Below, one piece after another: positions 8,540-18,759 of a DNA stretch of 64,000 nt. Origin of the DNA: Bacillus sp. FJAT-49711 (GTDB lineage Bacteria; Bacillota; Bacilli; Bacillales; Bacillaceae_C); NCBI RefSeq assembly GCF_018343715.1, contig NZ_JAGYPL010000002.1, forward strand, positions 566,364-630,363, given 5' to 3'. The notes under the pieces were generated by a model that saw only the letters and a list, made by a program, of their open reading frames with translations, did not search any database and had not been told where the DNA came from. The translations under genes were made by a program, and so were the position numbers. Position 1 is the first letter of the stretch; each line of letters starts with the position of its first letter.

Positions 8540-9963
8540 TTCAGACTAAGTTGCCTAGAAGCAAGCCAGAAGAACAGAATGTTTCTCCGAAATCGGTACT
8601 GGATTTTATCAATGCTCTGGAAACAGAAGAACTGGAAGTTCATAGTTTTATCTTATTAAGACATGGACATGTGATTGCGGAGGGAACGTGGGCTCCGTAT
8701 GACGAAGAAGATCCACATATACTTAATTCTTTAAGTAAAAGTTTTACCTCAACTGCGATTGGGTTAGCAGTGGAAGAAGGAAAACTCTCAGTTGATGATG
8801 CTGTCATTTCATTTTTTCCCGAATACATGACAGAGGAAATTAAAAAAAATATGGCTGATTTAAAAGTGCGCCACTTACTTTCGATGTCAACTGGGCATGA
8901 CGAGGACACTACTCCTTATTTAAGAAAAAGCGAAGACTGGGTGAAAGAATTTTTTAGTATTCCGATTGTCCATGAGCCTGGTACTCACTTTTTATATAAC
9001 ACAGGAGCTACCTATATATTGTCTGCCATTTTAACAAAAGTGACAGGTATGAAGCTGCTTGATTATTTAGAGCCGCGTTTATTTGAGCCGCTTGGAATGA
9101 GCGATATTACGACGACAACTTGTCCAAAAGGAATCCACTTTGGCGGTTCAGGAATGCGCGTTAAAATTGAGGATATTGCAAAATTTGGATTATTGTACTT
9201 GCAAAAAGGAATATGGGAAGGGAAGCAAATTATACCTGAACATTGGGTGGAAGAAGCAACAAGCAAGCAAATATCGAATGGGGACGATGAAAATAACGAT
9301 TGGGCCCAAGGATATGGATATCAATTTTGGCGTTGTCGCTACGGGGCCTTTAGAGGAGACGGGGCGTTTGGACAATATTGTATTGTTATGCCCGAGCAGG
9401 AATCGGTCGTTGCGGTGACAGCGGGTGTAATGGATATGGGTGATATCCTTAGCCTTGTATGGACTCATTTGCTTCCCGGCATGTCAAGCACTTCAGAAGG
9501 CTATCAATCGGATCTCGAACATAAATTAGCCTCTTTATCGTACAAGGCGCCAAAGGTATTAACGGCATCTCAAAATAGTGATAAATGGACGGGAAAACAA
9601 TTCGAAGCTCAACCAAATGATTCGGAAATCACATCATTTTCTTTCAATTTTTTAGAAGAAAAAGGTGAATGTATGTTTTCGGATTCAGAAGGAGAGCATA
9701 AGTTTCAATTTGGCTATGGCGAATGGATAACAAGTGACTTTACGATAGCAGGACAAAAAGTAAGTGCTGCAGCCAGCGGGACATGGCGTAATCGTAATAC
9801 ATTTGAATTGACGCTTCGCTTACTTGGAACCCCGTTTTGCGATACGTGGACGTGTAATTTTATTAATGGTGCTGTAAGAATAAATGTTTCGCGAAATATT
9901 TGGACAGTTCCAGGGCTATCAGATATGGCATTAATGCCGGCATTAGTAGGTCATTTCGTTTAA
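8536..9963 (+). CDS. Serine hydrolase, class C beta-lactamase-like
   Basis: A 475-residue protein with the beta-lactamase/penicillin-binding fold. The catalytic SxxK is SLSK (about residue 62) and the second motif is YNTGATYIL. The first 330 residues are the hydrolase. The last 130 form an extra domain with WTGKQFEAQPND and TFELTLRLLGTPF stretches, as in many Bacillus serine hydrolases. There is no signal peptide, so a cytoplasmic esterase or peptidase role is more likely than resistance. It is translationally coupled to the YdjC gene and ends at a strong terminator. Confidence 0.85.
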   Translation: MIQTKLPRSKPEEQNVSPKSVLDFINALETEELEVHSFILLRHGHVIAEGTWAPYDEEDPHILNSLSKSFTSTAIGLAVEEGKLSVDDAVISFFPEYMTEEIKKNMADLKVRHLLSMSTGHDEDTTPYLRKSEDWVKEFFSIPIVHEPGTHFLYNTGATYILSAILTKVTGMKLLDYLEPRLFEPLGMSDITTTTCPKGIHFGGSGMRVKIEDIAKFGLLYLQKGIWEGKQIIPEHWVEEATSKQISNGDDENNDWAQGYGYQFWRCRYGAFRGDGAFGQYCIVMPEQESVVAVTAGVMDMGDILSLVWTHLLPGMSSTSEGYQSDLEHKLASLSYKAPKVLTASQNSDKWTGKQFEAQPNDSEITSFSFNFLEEKGECMFSDSEGEHKFQFGYGEWITSDFTIAGQKVSAAASGTWRNRNTFELTLRLLGTPFCDTWTCNFINGAVRINVSRNIWTVPGLSDMALMPALVGHFV

Positions 9964-9967
9964 AAGG

Positions 9968-10005
9968 AAAAAAGCGGTTCTTTCAAATGAAAGAACCGCT
10001 TTTTT
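9968..10005. terminator. Bidirectional intrinsic terminator
   Basis: AAGCGGTTCTTTC and GAAAGAACCGCTT form a perfect stem flanked by A and T runs on both sides. It separates the convergent serine hydrolase and gdhA genes and can serve both. Confidence 0.95.
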
Positions 10006-10054
10006 ATAGCCTATCGACTTGCAAAAGTTTTAGTTACGAGCAAGTACTTTCTAA

Positions 10055-11455
<1,401 letters not shown>

Positions 11456-11474
11456 TCAATACTCCAGGCAATAC

Positions 11475-11760
11475 GAAAAGCGTAAGCGCCTTGCTTAGCC
11501 CCGACAAGCAAATGTTCTGAGTCAAAAAAGTCTGCTTTTTGACTTTTCTTGACTCAGGTTATTTGACCTCGAGGGGCTAGGCGCTGCAGCTAGACAATAC
11601 GAAAAGCGTAAGCGCCTTAGCCGAGGAAGGCAGGCTAAGGACGCAACTTCCTGTTGCGCCGCCTTCCTGACCTGCAAATGTTCTGAGTCAAATAAGTCGG
11701 TATTTGCCTTTTCATGACTCTGGTTTTTGACCTCGAGGGGCTAAGGACTGCTGCTAGACA
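11475..11760. repeat. Two tandem copies of a dispersed intergenic repeat
   Basis: Copy 1 (11475-11595) and copy 2 (11601-11760) both begin GAAAAGCGTAAGCGCCTT, share AAATGTTCTGAGTCAAA and GACCTCGAGGGGCTA in the middle, and end CTGC(A/T)GCTAGACA. Copy 2 carries an extra inverted repeat (GAGGAAGGCAGG with CGCCTTCCTGACC). A GACCCGCA / TGCGGGTC hairpin follows at 11783-11802. The remainder of the gap up to 11924 shows nothing coding. Related copies lie near 20.1, 27.9, 43.2, 56.1 and 63.3 kb. Confidence 0.85.
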
Positions 11761-11924
11761 CATTATCTTACAACGTCGTTCTGACCCGCATTATTGCGGG
11801 TCTCAGACAAGCAATATTCTGAAGATCAAAAAATTTATTCTTCATTTAGACTGTTTTATCTTTGAGGATGCAGCTCTGATAAAACTAATCGTAAAATACC
11901 TAACTTAACGAAACTTCTTGTTAA

Positions 11925-11974
11925 AAGATATTTTATCTTCTACAATTAATCTAAACAATATGGATATTAGATAA
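11925..11974. promoter_or_regulatory. Operator-like inverted repeats upstream of gltC
   Basis: Two AT-rich dyads: AAGATA-TTT-TATCTT (11925-11939) and TAATCTAA-n12-TTAGATAA (11947-11974, one mismatch). They share the half-site AGAT/ATCT and lie 43-92 bases upstream of the gltC start, where LysR-type regulators usually bind. Assignment to GltC is inference. Confidence 0.45.
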
Positions 11975-12016
11975 TATTAATGCCTTTATGAGATGAATGG
12001 AAAGAAGGTGGATATT

Positions 12017-12919
12017 TTGGAATTAAGACAAATACAATATTTCATTGAAGTTGCTAAACGAGAACATATGACAGATGCCGCTGAAGCCTTACATGTCGCG
12101 CAATCTGCAGTCAGTAGACAAATTGTTAATCTAGAAGCTGAGCTTGGCGTTGATCTCTTCATTAGGGAAGGAAGAAATATACGTTTGACACCAATTGGAC
12201 ACATGTTCTTAAAGAAAATGCATGAAGCGATGGACGTAATTGAACAAGCTAAGAGAGAAATTGAAGAATCCCTAGACCCTGAAAAAGGTACCGTCAGAAT
12301 TGGATTTCCAAGTAGCCTTGCTGCTCATTTACTTCCCACTGTAGTATCAGCATTTCGCAAACAATACCCCTATGTAAAGTTTCAACTACATCAAGATTCA
12401 TACCATCATTTAATTGATTCCGTTATAAAAGGTGAAATCGATATGGCACTTTTAGGGCCGCTACCAACGGAAGAAAGACGGGTAAAAAGTCAAATTCTAT
12501 TTATGGAGAATCTTGTTGCGTTATTATCTACAAACCATCCTTTGGCAAAAAAATCATCCATCACCTTAGATGACCTGCGCAGCGACTCCTTTATTTTATC
12601 ACCAAGAGGATACATTCTTAGAGATATTGTTATTAAGGCTTGTAAACAGCGTGGATTCGAACCCGTCGTATCCTTTGAAGGAAAAGATATCGACGCTATA
12701 AAAGGGTTGGTTTCAGCAGGGCTTGGTGCAACGTTGCTTCCAGAAATAACCTTAGTCGACAGTTTACCCCGTTCCACTGTAAAAATTCAAATTGTTGAGC
12801 CGCGAGTTACACGAGCAGTCGGAGTGATTATTCCTCGGGATCGGGTGCTTATGCCGACTGAATTACTCTTTTATGAGTTTTTAAGAAACTTTTTCCATAC
12901 ATTAACAGGATATCAATAA
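12017..12919 (+). CDS. gltC: LysR-family regulator GltC
   Basis: A 300-residue LysR-type regulator. In Bacillus subtilis GltC activates glutamate synthase genes and is held off by glutamate dehydrogenase. The N-terminal helix-turn-helix contains ALHVAQSAVSRQI, and the effector domain holds IDMALLGPLPT, DIDAIKGLVSAGLGATLLPE, all very close to GltC. The TTG at 12017 is chosen because AGAAGGTGG sits 5-6 bases upstream and it gives MELRQIQYF, the GltC start, and exactly 300 residues. An ATG at 11993 has no site. gltA is not in the window. gdhA is the divergent neighbour. Confidence 0.9.
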   Translation: MELRQIQYFIEVAKREHMTDAAEALHVAQSAVSRQIVNLEAELGVDLFIREGRNIRLTPIGHMFLKKMHEAMDVIEQAKREIEESLDPEKGTVRIGFPSSLAAHLLPTVVSAFRKQYPYVKFQLHQDSYHHLIDSVIKGEIDMALLGPLPTEERRVKSQILFMENLVALLSTNHPLAKKSSITLDDLRSDSFILSPRGYILRDIVIKACKQRGFEPVVSFEGKDIDAIKGLVSAGLGATLLPEITLVDSLPRSTVKIQIVEPRVTRAVGVIIPRDRVLMPTELLFYEFLRNFFHTLTGYQ

Positions 12920-13041
12920 TAAAGATTGTTTTACCCAAATTAAATAGAAGTCAAACTCCATTTAAAAAATTGGAACAACTATCGTTTAATTTTTGCTATA
13001 CTGTTTATGCAATATCACTTCATAGAGAGAAGGAATGCTAA

Positions 13042-13731
13042 ATGAAATTTGTTTATCAGGGGAAGACAAAGGATGTATATTCTCTAGAAGATGGAAATTA
13101 TTTATTAAAATTCAAAGACGATGTCACAGGTGAAGATGGAGTTTTCGATCCAGGAGCAAACACAGTCGGTCTACAAATTGAAGGCGCAGGAAAAGCTGGG
13201 CTTCGTTTAACAAAGTTCTTTTTCGAAATTTTACAAGAAAAAGAAATTCCAACACATTATGTGAATGCGAATGTAGACGCTGCCGAGATGATCGTAAAGC
13301 CTGGAAAAGTTTTTGGTCATGGTCTTGAAGTGATTTGTCGGTATAGAGCGGTTGGAAGTTTCCTGCGCAGATATGGCAAGTATGCTGTGGAAGGGCAAGA
13401 ATTAGACGCTTTTGTGGAAGTGACTTTAAAAGATGACGAACGCCAAGACCCGCCAATCAGTGCGGATGCACTTAATATGCTGGGAATATTATCCCTTTCA
13501 GAATATGATGAACTAAAAAAATTGACCCAGAAAATCAGCGGTATTGTAAAAGATGAATTGCAAAAAAGAAACATAGAATTGTATGACATAAAACTAGAAT
13601 TCGGCAGAACAGAACAGGGCAATGAAATTATGCTCATAGATGAAATTTCCGGTGGAAATATGCGAGCCTATAAAGATGGCATGTATATCGAGCCTTTAGA
13701 ATTGGAAAAAATGTTAGCAGCTCAAATGTAA
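13042..13731 (+). CDS. SAICAR synthetase (PurC)-like enzyme
   Basis: A 229-residue protein of the PurC fold, which ligates aspartate to CAIR in purine synthesis. The ATP-site stretch YQGKTKDVY and the signature LYDIKLEFG are clear. Two substrate-site motifs differ from the classical enzyme: RYRAVGSFLRR where RNxxAGS is usual, and IDEISGGNMR where DEISPDxxR is usual. It lies outside any pur operon and is followed 22 bases later by a nucleoside deaminase. It belongs to the shorter PurC subfamily seen in Clostridia and some bacilli. It may be a true PurC or act on another substrate. Confidence 0.82.
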   Translation: MKFVYQGKTKDVYSLEDGNYLLKFKDDVTGEDGVFDPGANTVGLQIEGAGKAGLRLTKFFFEILQEKEIPTHYVNANVDAAEMIVKPGKVFGHGLEVICRYRAVGSFLRRYGKYAVEGQELDAFVEVTLKDDERQDPPISADALNMLGILSLSEYDELKKLTQKISGIVKDELQKRNIELYDIKLEFGRTEQGNEIMLIDEISGGNMRAYKDGMYIEPLELEKMLAAQM

Positions 13732-13753
13732 TTGTTTTTTCGGAGGCGATAAC

Positions 13754-14203
13754 ATGGATCGGTTTATGAAGAGGGCGGTTGAGCTAGCCGCTAACAATGT
13801 AAAAGATGGTGGACAGCCATTTGGAGCAGTGCTCGTAAAAGATGATGAAGTAATTGCAGAAGGTGTAAATGAGCTTCATATAAAGTATGATGTAAGTGGG
13901 CATGCTGAGCTAATTGCGATTCGAAAAGCCCAGGAAAAATTGCAAACCATCGACTTAAGCGGCTACACAATGTATGCGAGTGGAGAGCCGTGTCCAATGT
14001 GCATGACGGCCATTTATTTTTCGGGCATTAAGAACGTATACTATTGCGCTTCGATAGAAGATGCTAAGGAAAATGGACTTGGTGCTTCATCATTTATATA
14101 CAAAGAATTATCATTATCACGGGAACACCGGTCAATCGACATCATACATATGCCTCTTGAGCCAGGAATGGTTAATCCATTATCAAAATGGGCTAATAAG
14201 TAA
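13754..14203 (+). CDS. Nucleoside/guanine deaminase, CDA family
   Basis: A 149-residue zinc deaminase. HAELIAIRKA supplies the zinc histidine and catalytic glutamate, and EPCPMCMTAI supplies the two zinc cysteines. The sequence resembles GuaD-type guanine deaminases (GGQPFGAVLVKDDEVIAEG, FIYKEL, C-terminal PLSKWANK). GGAGG lies before the ATG. It follows the PurC-like gene by 22 bases and probably shares its transcript, which places both in purine metabolism. The exact base or nucleoside is not certain. Confidence 0.87.
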   Translation: MDRFMKRAVELAANNVKDGGQPFGAVLVKDDEVIAEGVNELHIKYDVSGHAELIAIRKAQEKLQTIDLSGYTMYASGEPCPMCMTAIYFSGIKNVYYCASIEDAKENGLGASSFIYKELSLSREHRSIDIIHMPLEPGMVNPLSKWANK

Positions 14204-14208
14204 AATAA

Positions 14209-14243
14209 GGTCAGTCCGAATTCCGGCTGGCCCTTCGTTTTTT
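14209..14243 (+). terminator. Intrinsic terminator after the deaminase
   Basis: GGTCAGTCCG pairs with CCGGCTGGCC around AATT, with two G-T pairs and one mismatch, then CTTCGTTTTTT. The rest of the gap to 14447 holds a weaker TGTTCAA / TTGAACA dyad (about 14279-14311) and no gene. Confidence 0.7.
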
Positions 14244-14447
14244 GGGGCGGGGAAAAATTCATAAAAAGCTATTTCATTGTTCAACCTATGCATAATTTAG
14301 ATTGAACATTTAAAAAGGCTGGAATTGATTCCGAATTCTAATCACCTCTAAGCCTTTTAGAAAAAAGTGAAACTTATGAACCTCTTTGTGCGTCTATAAA
14401 AATTGAAAATATCTACGTAGATATTTTAAGAAAGAAAGGGAGCAGAT

Positions 14448-15485
14448 ATGGGCTTTTTTAAGCAGCGAAAAAGTAAAGTTTTTGCAGTGATATGCGTTTT
14501 GCTTGTTGTGACGTTCTTTATCCCTACGCCATACTACATTTTTCAACCCGGATCTGTGGAAGAACTTGGTTCAAAAGTAACAGTAGAGGGCGGTGATAAA
14601 ACATCTAAGGGGAGTTTGTATTTGACAACTGTTCTTTCTTTAAGGGCTAGTAATATTTATTATTTAGCCTATGGTATGATTGCTCCGCACACAGATTTAC
14701 GGAAAGTAGTGGAAGTAAGGGGCGACATGTCCGACGAAGAGTATAGTAAAATCTTGGAACATATGATGACCACTTCTCAACAGCATGCTCTTGTTGCAGG
14801 CTTGCGAGCTGCAGGTGAAGAAGTAAATGTGGAGTCAAATGGTATTTTTGTCACAAGCATCCTTGCTACTTCTAATGCAAAAGGAAAGCTCAATATTGGA
14901 GATGTTATCACACAAGTTGATGATCAGTCTGTTGCTAAAGCATCCGATTTTCTTGAGTATCTTTCAAATAAAAAAGCTGGCGATACAGTAAAGTTAATGT
15001 TTAATCGTGATGGTACTGTTAAAACAGAAACTGTAGAGCTCATTCCGATTAAAAATAGCCCTAATCAATCGGGGGTTGGGATCGGACCTGAGGATCAATA
15101 TAAGGTTGAGACAAATCGCACCGTTAAAATTAGTGCAGAAGACATTGGAGGGCCATCTGCTGGTCTCATGTTTTCACTTGAGGTTTATAATCAGTTGACT
15201 TCTGGTGATATCACAAAAGGATATGAAATAGCGGGTACCGGTACGATTGACATGGATGGCAATGTTGGCCAAATAGGTGGAATTCGTGAAAAAATTACTG
15301 CAGTAGAAAAGGCAGGAATGGATATTTTCTTTTGCCCAGCAGATATATTAGATGGGGATACAAATGAAGCAGATGTAAAAGACGAAGTGCGAAAAGAAGG
15401 GTACAACGTTAAAATCGTGCCTGTAAAAACAATACAAGAAGCGATTAATTATTTGGAAAAGCTGGCGCCTAAGGAGGGGAAATAG
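14448..15485 (+). CDS. Membrane-anchored PDZ-Lon protease (YlbL/SepM family)
   Basis: A 345-residue S16-type serine protease. One membrane segment lies at residues 11-27, followed by an extracellular region. A PDZ domain is at about 125-210 (VTSILATSNAKGKLNIGDVITQ) and the Lon-type proteolytic domain is C-terminal, with the catalytic serine in GGPSAGLMFSLE and lysine in GGIREKITA. B. subtilis YlbL and streptococcal SepM have this layout. Known members trim secreted or membrane peptides. It runs directly into the DUF1002 gene, whose TTG follows its stop codon. Confidence 0.9.
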   Translation: MGFFKQRKSKVFAVICVLLVVTFFIPTPYYIFQPGSVEELGSKVTVEGGDKTSKGSLYLTTVLSLRASNIYYLAYGMIAPHTDLRKVVEVRGDMSDEEYSKILEHMMTTSQQHALVAGLRAAGEEVNVESNGIFVTSILATSNAKGKLNIGDVITQVDDQSVAKASDFLEYLSNKKAGDTVKLMFNRDGTVKTETVELIPIKNSPNQSGVGIGPEDQYKVETNRTVKISAEDIGGPSAGLMFSLEVYNQLTSGDITKGYEIAGTGTIDMDGNVGQIGGIREKITAVEKAGMDIFFCPADILDGDTNEADVKDEVRKEGYNVKIVPVKTIQEAINYLEKLAPKEGK

Positions 15486-16397
15486 TTGAAACAATGGGGC
15501 AAAATCGCCATAACATTTTTATTGGGCATAAGCTTTATCCTAAATGGAATTGGATCAGCTGCAGCCGATCAAAATACGGATGAAGATGTAATTAATGAGA
15601 AATTTGGCCTTCCTATCGTCGTATATGGAGAGACGTTAACAGATGAGCAAAAAGACGAAGTGAGAAAGCTTTTAAAAGTAAAGGATCCCTCTTTAGTAGA
15701 AGAAATAACTGTTACTGCTAAGGACTTAGCTCGACTAATCGATGGAAACCCAAATTCAAGGATGTTTTCTTCAGCTAAAATTACACTGAAAGAAAAAGGA
15801 AATGGTCTCGTTGTTACTCGGGTGACTCCGGATTATATTACAGAAGTTACCGAGGAAATGTATGCCAACGCAATGTTGACCGCTGGTATAGAAAATGCCA
15901 CTGTTGATGTTGCATCTCCTGTTAAAGTTACTGGACATTCAGCACTTGTCGGAATCTATAAGGCGTACGAAAGCCGCGGAGAAAATTTGGACAAAGATAG
16001 AATGGAAGTAGCGAATGAAGAGCTTGATTTAGCAACGGATTTAGCGGGAAAAGAAGGTCTAGATGATGAGAAAGTCAGTGAGTTGTTAACTGAAATTAAA
16101 AAGGCAATTGCTGACCAAAATCCAGCCACTAAAGAAGATGTTGAAAGAATAGTAGAAGAACAACTGAAAAAGATGAAAATTGAACTAAGTCCAGAGGATC
16201 GTCAATTACTGATCGATTTATTCGAAAAAATGCGTTCAATAAATATTGATTTTGGAAATGTGAAAAATCAACTTGACGATATTTCAAAGGATATAAAAAA
16301 GAAGTTAGAAGATGTAATTGGTGATGAAGGGTTCTGGGATAGTGTCAGCAACTTTTTCAAAAAGCTTTTTGAGTCGATTGCAAACCTATTTAAATAG
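15486..16397 (+). CDS. Secreted DUF1002 protein (YpuA-like)
   Basis: A 303-residue protein with a signal peptide (about residues 1-28, ending GSAAA-DQ). The DUF1002 region (about 45-165) has GLPIVVYGETLTDEQK and PVKVTGHSALVGIYKAYE. The C-terminal third is charged and probably helical or coiled-coil. The start is the TTG directly after the stop of the protease gene, with AGGAGGGGA just upstream. The pairing suggests that the protein is a partner or substrate of the membrane protease at the cell surface. Function unknown. Confidence 0.82.
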   Translation: MKQWGKIAITFLLGISFILNGIGSAAADQNTDEDVINEKFGLPIVVYGETLTDEQKDEVRKLLKVKDPSLVEEITVTAKDLARLIDGNPNSRMFSSAKITLKEKGNGLVVTRVTPDYITEVTEEMYANAMLTAGIENATVDVASPVKVTGHSALVGIYKAYESRGENLDKDRMEVANEELDLATDLAGKEGLDDEKVSELLTEIKKAIADQNPATKEDVERIVEEQLKKMKIELSPEDRQLLIDLFEKMRSINIDFGNVKNQLDDISKDIKKKLEDVIGDEGFWDSVSNFFKKLFESIANLFK

Positions 16398-16407
16398 TTT
16401 AGAAGAT

Positions 16408-16441
16408 AAAAGACAGTATGAACAATCACTGTCTTTTTTTT
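16408..16441 (+). terminator. Intrinsic terminator
   Basis: AAAAGACAGT pairs with ACTGTCTTTT around an 11-base loop, followed by a T run. It ends the protease/DUF1002 transcript. Confidence 0.88.
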
Positions 16442-16507
16442 ATAACTTTTTAGGTTAATAGAGGTATAATAATGTAAAGGTTTTCTAATAGTGAGGGGGA
16501 GAGTGAC

Positions 16508-17551
16508 TTGTCGGCTGTTATGAAAGCAGCAATCTTAAATAAACCGTTAGATATTGAGGTTAAACAAGTAGCCGTTCCGGTGCCGAAAAAGGATGAAGCG
16601 CTAGTAAAAGTATTCTGTATTGGTGTTTGCGGATCCGATGTCCACTATTATGAACACGGAAAAATCGGCAGATATGAAGTAAAGGAGCCGCTTATATTAG
16701 GACATGAATTGGCTGGCGAAGTAGTAGAAATCGGCGATAATGTGACCAATATTGCGATTGGAGATCGAGTGGCTGTAGAGCCTGGAGTCACTTGTGGAAG
16801 ATGTGAATACTGCAAATCCGGAAGGTATAACCTTTGTCCAGATGTTGTATTTATGGCAACCCCTCCTGTTGATGGAGCATGGGCGGAGCATGTTGTTATT
16901 CGAAGTGATTTCCTTTTCAAAATTCCCGATGAGATGTCTTATGAAGAAGGTGCTTTACTAGAACCACTTTCTGTAGGGATCCATGCGATGAAGCGTGGAA
17001 AGGCAACGATGGCTGATCGGCTTTTTGTCAGTGGACTGGGTCCGATTGGGCTGTTAGCCATTCAAGCAGCGAAAATGTTTGGGATTACGGAAATCTACGC
17101 TAGCGATGTCGTCCCATTTAGAGGACAGCTCGCAAAAGGATTAGGTGTGACGGCTATTTTTGACCCCATCCACGAAGATATTCATGAGCGCATTGCAACA
17201 ATAACTGAGCAAAAAGGAGTAAATTTAGTAGTAGAAACATCCGGTAATGGAAAAGCCATCTCTGATACAATAAAAATAGTCAATAGAGGGGGGCGCATTG
17301 TTCTCATTGGGCTTCCAACCTCAGATTCGATTTGCTTGGATGTAAACCAATTGATTGATGGAGAAATAGATGTTTTTGGCGTATTTCGCTACGCAAATAC
17401 ATATCCCATTGCCATTCAAGCATTAAAGAATTCGCAAATCGATATTGAAGACATCATAACTCATAAGTTTTCGTTAGATGATATTAAGGACGCCGTTGAA
17501 CTTGCTCGAACTCAAAAAGATACGAGTGTGAAAGTAATGATATATCCTTAA
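16508..17551 (+). CDS. Zinc alcohol dehydrogenase, sorbitol dehydrogenase-like
   Basis: A 347-residue medium-chain dehydrogenase. GVCGSDVHYYEHGKIG and GHELAG hold catalytic zinc ligands, and the structural-zinc loop CGRCEYCKSGRYNLC is complete. The nucleotide fold has GLGPIGLLAIQAAK. The VHYYEHGKIG stretch is characteristic of polyol dehydrogenases such as GutB. The TTG at 16508 has GAGGGGGAG upstream. The ATG at 16520 would give a similar protein. An acyl-CoA dehydrogenase follows 16 bases later. Its natural polyol cannot be assigned. Confidence 0.88.
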   Translation: MSAVMKAAILNKPLDIEVKQVAVPVPKKDEALVKVFCIGVCGSDVHYYEHGKIGRYEVKEPLILGHELAGEVVEIGDNVTNIAIGDRVAVEPGVTCGRCEYCKSGRYNLCPDVVFMATPPVDGAWAEHVVIRSDFLFKIPDEMSYEEGALLEPLSVGIHAMKRGKATMADRLFVSGLGPIGLLAIQAAKMFGITEIYASDVVPFRGQLAKGLGVTAIFDPIHEDIHERIATITEQKGVNLVVETSGNGKAISDTIKIVNRGGRIVLIGLPTSDSICLDVNQLIDGEIDVFGVFRYANTYPIAIQALKNSQIDIEDIITHKFSLDDIKDAVELARTQKDTSVKVMIYP

Positions 17552-17567
17552 GAAGCGAGGTAATTTT

Positions 17568-18740
17568 ATGCAATATAATGACTATTTTATTCGAAATGAA
17601 AGAGAACAAAGGTTTGCGGAAATGGCTGATAATCTTGCGGTTAACTTTGCAAAAAGAGCTTTCGAGCATGATGTAGAAGGATCATTTCCTTTTGAAAACT
17701 TCCAAGATATGAAAGAAGCGGGATACTTAAAAACGACAGTACCTAAGGAATACGGAGGGGACGGGGCATCTTTATATGAGATGGTTCTCATGCAAGAGAG
17801 AATTGCAAAAGGGGATGGCTCAACTGCACTTGGAGTAGGCTGGCATGTAGGAATGATGCTTAGTTTAAGAGAAAACCGCGAATGGCCAGAAGAGCTATTC
17901 AAAGATTTCTGTGAAAAAGTAGTAGAAGATGGTGAAATGATCAATTCGTTTGCGAGCGAACGTGCTACCGGAAGCCCTGCCCGTGGAGGTCGGCCCCAGA
18001 CAACAGCTGAAAAAACAGCAGATGGGTGGATCATATCTGGAAGAAAAACATTCAGTACATTAAGCCCGATATTGAATTATTTCACGGTTAGTGCCGGCAT
18101 CAAAGACGAAAATAAAATCGGTCGCTTTTTAGTTAAAAAATCTGAGAATGTAGAAATTGAGGAAACATGGAACACAATGAGCATGAGGGCGACAGGGAGC
18201 CATGATGTTATTTTAGACAACGTGCACGTACCCGACTCCGCGTTGATTGAAATTGAAATTCCGGGAGAGAAAACACATCATCAAACTGATTCTGGCTGGA
18301 TGCTGCATATTCCTGCCTGTTATATTGGCATCGCACATGCAGCACGTGACTTTGCTGTAAAGTTTGCTTTAAATTATCGCCCTAATAGTTTGCCGGGTCC
18401 CATAGCCGAAGTTGAACATATTCAGCAGAAGATAGGAAAAATAGAAGCAGAATTAAAAACGGCAAGAATGTTGCTGTATTCTGTAGCGGATCGTTGGGAC
18501 AAAAACCCAGCGGAAAGGCTGGGGCTCAAGTCTGAATTAGGTCTTGTCAAATATGTGGCAACAAATTCCGCTTTATCCATAGTGGATCAAGCGATGCGAA
18601 TTGTCGGAGGGGGCAGTCTATCGAGAAAGCTGCCATTAGAAAGAATGTATCGCGATGTGCGAGCAGGCTTGCATAATCCTCCGATGGATGATGCCGTATT
18701 GAAGGGACTTGCTACTGCAGCACTTTGGCCAAAAAATTAA
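17568..18740 (+). CDS. Acyl-CoA dehydrogenase family protein (YdbM-like)
   Basis: A 390-residue flavoprotein of the acyl-CoA dehydrogenase superfamily. It shows the N-terminal helical domain with VPKEYGGDGAS, the middle beta domain with SFASERATGSPARGG and TGSHDVILDNVHVP, and the C-terminal helical domain with GGGSLSRKLPLERMYRDVRAG. It most resembles the B. subtilis YdbM type, which sits apart from classical fatty-acid dehydrogenases. The position of the catalytic base could not be fixed. It follows the alcohol dehydrogenase and precedes an aminopeptidase on the same strand, all closely spaced. Confidence 0.87.
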   Translation: MQYNDYFIRNEREQRFAEMADNLAVNFAKRAFEHDVEGSFPFENFQDMKEAGYLKTTVPKEYGGDGASLYEMVLMQERIAKGDGSTALGVGWHVGMMLSLRENREWPEELFKDFCEKVVEDGEMINSFASERATGSPARGGRPQTTAEKTADGWIISGRKTFSTLSPILNYFTVSAGIKDENKIGRFLVKKSENVEIEETWNTMSMRATGSHDVILDNVHVPDSALIEIEIPGEKTHHQTDSGWMLHIPACYIGIAHAARDFAVKFALNYRPNSLPGPIAEVEHIQQKIGKIEAELKTARMLLYSVADRWDKNPAERLGLKSELGLVKYVATNSALSIVDQAMRIVGGGSLSRKLPLERMYRDVRAGLHNPPMDDAVLKGLATAALWPKN

Positions 18741-18759
18741 TAACTAGGAGAGAGATTAC

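Noticed and set aside
11714-11908. 64-codon open frame between gdhA and gltC
   Set aside because: It lies in the dispersed repeat and a hairpin, and the product resembles no protein.
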